Origin: a bacterium
Lineage (GTDB): Bacteria; JACRDZ01; JAJRWM01
Direction of reading: 5' to 3'
Assembly: GCA_024276815.1 (NCBI GenBank)
Contig: JAJRWM010000230.1
Span: forward strand, 1-8,355
DNA length: 8,355 nt
The notes beneath the pieces are model-generated. The model had not been told where the DNA came from. It made no database searches and saw nothing but the letters and a program-made list of their open reading frames with translations. Both the position numbers and the translations under genes were made by a program. Position 1 is the first letter of the stretch; each line of letters begins with the position of its first letter. This document shows positions 6,874 through 8,355 of this stretch, piece after piece.

Positions 6874-6908
6874 AAAGTTTTGCCCCACAAAATTTTTGGG
6901 GGAACTTT
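6874..6908. other. Interrupted inverted repeat after the DUF2723 gene
   Basis: AAAGTT (6874-6879) pairs with AACTTT (6903-6908), and inside it CCCCA (6883-6887) pairs with TGGGG (6897-6901), separated by a small 3-by-1 internal loop. It begins 2 nt after the stop codon, as a terminator would, but no T-run follows. It may be a 3'-end stabilising hairpin or a weak terminator. It shares the strings GGGGGAAC and CCCCACA with the long hairpin at 5053-5101, in the opposite order. Confidence 0.45.
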
Positions 6909-6929
6909 CCATAATATAATGAAGGCGGC

Positions 6930-6959
6930 TTGACAGTTGAGCGGCGGGTATTCTATAAT
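6930..6959 (+). promoter_or_regulatory. Consensus sigma70 promoter for the secreted-protein genes
   Basis: TTGACA (6930-6935) and TATAAT (6954-6959) are both exact consensus matches, with an 18-bp spacer. Transcription should begin near 6966, about 200 nt before ATG 7165. A second TATAAT occurs at 6915-6920 but has only a poor -35 candidate. Of all promoter-like sites in the window this is by far the strongest, suggesting high-level expression of the two downstream exported proteins. Confidence 0.82.
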
Positions 6960-6965
6960 TTGTTG

Positions 6966-7164
6966 GCTCTCTATGTGAAAAAATGCGGGAATAGTCTGGT
7001 TTCCCGGGGATAAATTTCCCTTTACCAAAGGTTCGAGGCAAAAAGAATTGTAAAAACGTTCAAAAAAGATTCTTCCCTGTGAAACACCAGATAACATATA
7101 TTGTATAAATAAATCAGAGGTTGGTGTGGGCGATTCTCTATCTCGCGCAAGAAAGGGATCTGAT
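6966..7164 (+). other. Long structured 5' leader, no gene seen
   Basis: The space between the consensus promoter and ATG 7165 holds no convincing gene. Several hairpins are possible: CGGGAA (6986-6991) with TTCCCG (7001-7006), GGGA (7007-7010) with TCCC (7017-7020), and CCTTT/AAAGG (7019-7023 with 7027-7031, loop ACC). The last two share bases 7019-7020 and cannot both form. I cannot match it to a known riboswitch: neither the c-di-GMP GEMM core nor a preQ1 pattern is seen. The rest, about 7032-7130, is A/T-rich. A leader this long before a 65-codon gene suggests post-transcriptional control, which is inference. Confidence 0.4.
7152..7158 (+). promoter_or_regulatory. Ribosome binding site selecting ATG 7165
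   Basis: AAAGGGA ends 6 nt before ATG 7165. The same frame is open back to GTG 7126, but that codon has no Shine-Dalgarno site and would place 13 polar residues before the signal peptide. The site therefore favours the shorter, 65-residue product. Confidence 0.75.
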
Positions 7165-7362
7165 ATGGGGTTAAAAAACGTCTGTAAATTGAAATTTTTC
7201 TTAATGGTTTTGGTGGGCCTGGGCTTTATTCTGATCGCCAGAACCGGTTTCGCGGCTCCGCCGCCGCCGCCGCCTGAGCCGGTTCCCTTGTTCGGAGAGG
7301 AATTTTTGATTCCCTCTCTGGTTGGTTATGGTATCTATCGGCTGAGAAGAAAAAACAAATAA
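7165..7362 (+). CDS. Small exported protein with PEP-CTERM-like tail
   Basis: This is a 65-residue protein with no family I can name. A signal peptide is clear: basic K4, K8 and K10, a hydrophobic core about 11-25, and a likely signal peptidase I cut after FAA (29-31). Six prolines follow (32-37), then Glu38-Pro39, making a PEP motif at 37-39, then VPLFGEE, a short hydrophobic stretch FLIPSLVGYGIY (47-58) and a basic end RLRRKNK (59-65). The order of PEP motif, hydrophobic segment and Arg-rich tail is the layout of PEP-CTERM and IPTL-CTERM sorting signals read by exosortase-type enzymes. Unusually, almost nothing lies between the signal peptide and the sorting-like tail. The hydrophobic stretch is shorter than usual and follows two Glu. 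It is first in a tight pair with the gene at 7382, behind a consensus promoter. It could instead be a plain small membrane protein. Confidence 0.72.
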   Translation: MGLKNVCKLKFFLMVLVGLGFILIARTGFAAPPPPPPEPVPLFGEEFLIPSLVGYGIYRLRRKNK

Positions 7363-7381
7363 TGAAATAGAAGGTAATTTT

Positions 7382-8355
7382 ATGTCTAGTGAACATTGGA
7401 ACGGCCTCAGGAAGATAATTTTAACGTTAGGGATTGCCTGGATGGCTTGTCTGGTTACGCCGGGCAGGGCGGATGTCTGGACTGAAACTTCAGGTAGTGA
7501 TTTCGCTGCCGGGACACTCTACAATGTCGATATTCAATCTTCTCCCGGCGATATAACCCTGTATCCCTATGTTCTTCCCCACCCCTACCAAAACGGATGG
7601 CAAACCGAAGCGGGTGACCAGACGATAACTATTACCGGAGACGAGGGGCACGGGGTCGTCGCCGCCAATGGCGCTTATCTCTATGTCAAGGCTCTGGACG
7701 CCGCCGGGAATATCCACAAGGTCAGGACTTCGGACGGGGTTAGCGAAGGGGTAATCGCCTCAAGTAGCGCTCCTACCCGTACCATGGCCTATTATAATGG
7801 CTATATTTATAATGGTTATACCGATAACGGTTTCCGTTTACAAAGATTTAACGTAAGCAACGGTCAGGCTGATTTTGTCGATGTCAGCGATGGCCTGATT
7901 AATCCGGATACCGCCCAGGTTTCCGGAACCTGCTCTACTTTGCTGATTACCACCGACGGCCGGTATTTCTACAACCTGGCTTACCGGATCAGTGGTACCG
8001 GCACTGATTACGACGGCTTCACCCTGAAAGTGTTTGATCCTGAAAATAACTGGAGCCTGGTACGTAAAGTCACCTGCCAGCCCAGGGCTGATTCCTACAA
8101 TCCGGCGACCTTTAACTCCAGTTTCCCGACCAAAGGCATTTTCGCCGATGGTTATTTCGTTTACGCTGTCAGCAGTATCAATACCCATATGCAGCGGATC
8201 GATGTCGTTACCGGTAAAGACAGCGGACGCTATACTCCCGGCGACCAGTCGGCTGCCGGAACCTACGGCGGCGGGCAACTCGATACCGTAAACAATAAAA
8301 TCTGGCTGGGCAGTTCAACCACCGCCGCGGCCTATTGGTGGGCAGGCCCCCGATA
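7382..8355 (+). CDS. Secreted protein with beta-propeller-like repeats, 3'-truncated
   Basis: The frame from ATG 7382 stays open for 324 codons to the window end, so the stop lies outside. AGAAGG (7369-7374) sits 7 nt upstream, and the gap to the previous stop is 19 nt, so the two genes are probably co-transcribed. Residues 1-30 form a signal peptide (R10, K11, hydrophobic core 12-26, cut after GRA at 28-30). Cys23 is not in a proper lipobox. The mature part is rich in Gly, Thr, Ser, Asn, Asp and Tyr, with recurring units of an aromatic Gly-Tyr strand, then a strand ending in a hydrophobic-D/N-hydrophobic-x-x-G turn: NGAYLYVKA (96-104), NGYIYNGYTDNGFRLQRFNV (139-158), DGRYFYNLAY (192-201), DGYFVYAVSS (256-265) with QRIDVVTG (271-278), and NKIWLGSS near the end. 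This suggests beta-propeller blades. The function is unknown, and a C-terminal sorting signal may exist beyond the edge. Confidence 0.82.
   Translation, partial: MSSEHWNGLRKIILTLGIAWMACLVTPGRADVWTETSGSDFAAGTLYNVDIQSSPGDITLYPYVLPHPYQNGWQTEAGDQTITITGDEGHGVVAANGAYLYVKALDAAGNIHKVRTSDGVSEGVIASSSAPTRTMAYYNGYIYNGYTDNGFRLQRFNVSNGQADFVDVSDGLINPDTAQVSGTCSTLLITTDGRYFYNLAYRISGTGTDYDGFTLKVFDPENNWSLVRKVTCQPRADSYNPATFNSSFPTKGIFADGYFVYAVSSINTHMQRIDVVTGKDSGRYTPGDQSAAGTYGGGQLDTVNNKIWLGSSTTAAAYWWAGPR

Noticed and set aside
7019-7040. GGTTCGA string resembling the T-arm of a tRNA
   Set aside because: The flanking bases cannot form a T-stem, and no acceptor, D or anticodon arm can be built around it.
6562-7041. 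159-codon minus-strand open frame across the end of the DUF2723 gene and the following spacer
   Set aside because: Most of it is antisense to a confident coding region, it has no recognisable motif, and its composition (many Ser, Arg and Pro) is typical of a shadow frame.
7126-7128. GTG 7126 as the start of the small exported protein
   Set aside because: It has no Shine-Dalgarno site and would add a polar stretch before the signal peptide; ATG 7165 has AAAGGGA at good spacing.
6966-7164. c-di-GMP or preQ1 riboswitch in the leader before the secreted-protein genes
   Set aside because: I looked for the GEMM core and for the preQ1 loop pattern and found neither; only generic hairpins are visible.
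7838-8278. Minus-strand 146-codon and plus-strand 85-codon frames inside the secreted-protein region
   Set aside because: The plus-strand frame from 7382 spans both, has a start with a ribosome binding site, a signal peptide and repeated structural units; the others are shadows.

Overview
The window looks like part of a bacterial chromosome from a Gram-negative-type, probably uncultivated lineage. Genes are tightly packed with Shine-Dalgarno sites, the promoters are sigma70-like, and there is a probable PEP-CTERM-type secreted protein beside a DUF2723/TMEM260-like membrane glycosyltransferase. Exosortase/PEP-CTERM systems occur in bacteria with an outer membrane, and DUF2723 proteins are common in FCB-group and candidate-phylum genomes. 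Something like Omnitrophota or a neighbouring candidate phylum would fit, but that is a guess. No rRNA, tRNA, CRISPR array, transposase or phage gene is visible.

Region 1 (1-4865) is one dense co-directional housekeeping block: fabF (5' end cut off by the window edge), rnc, an Elp3-like radical SAM gene, lepB, a 64-residue two-helix membrane protein, and hemW. Neighbours overlap by 11 and 4 nt or are 6-12 nt apart, so this is almost certainly one operon. It joins fatty acid elongation, double-stranded RNA processing, an unassigned radical SAM reaction, signal peptide cleavage and haem delivery.

Region 2 (4866-5162) is a 297-nt gap without a gene but full of structure: a weak terminator, a duplicated hairpin unit, a good sigma70-like promoter (TTGACG-18-TATATT) and a long 10+7 bp hairpin in the predicted leader of the next gene. 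Region 3 (5163-6872) is a DUF2723 GT-C-type glycosyltransferase that starts with TTG.

Region 4 (6873-7164) is a second gene-free stretch with a perfect consensus promoter (TTGACA-18-TATAAT) and a leader of about 200 nt containing competing hairpins. Region 5 (7165-8355) encodes two exported proteins in a tight pair. The first is a 65-residue peptide with a signal sequence, six prolines, a PEP motif, a short hydrophobic stretch and a basic tail. The second is a larger secreted protein with beta-propeller-like repeats whose frame stays open to the window end.

A working idea, which is inference: the 3' half is a surface or secretion module in which LepB removes signal peptides, the DUF2723 enzyme may glycosylate exported proteins, and the small PEP-CTERM-like peptide and the propeller protein are cargo. 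No exosortase gene is in view.
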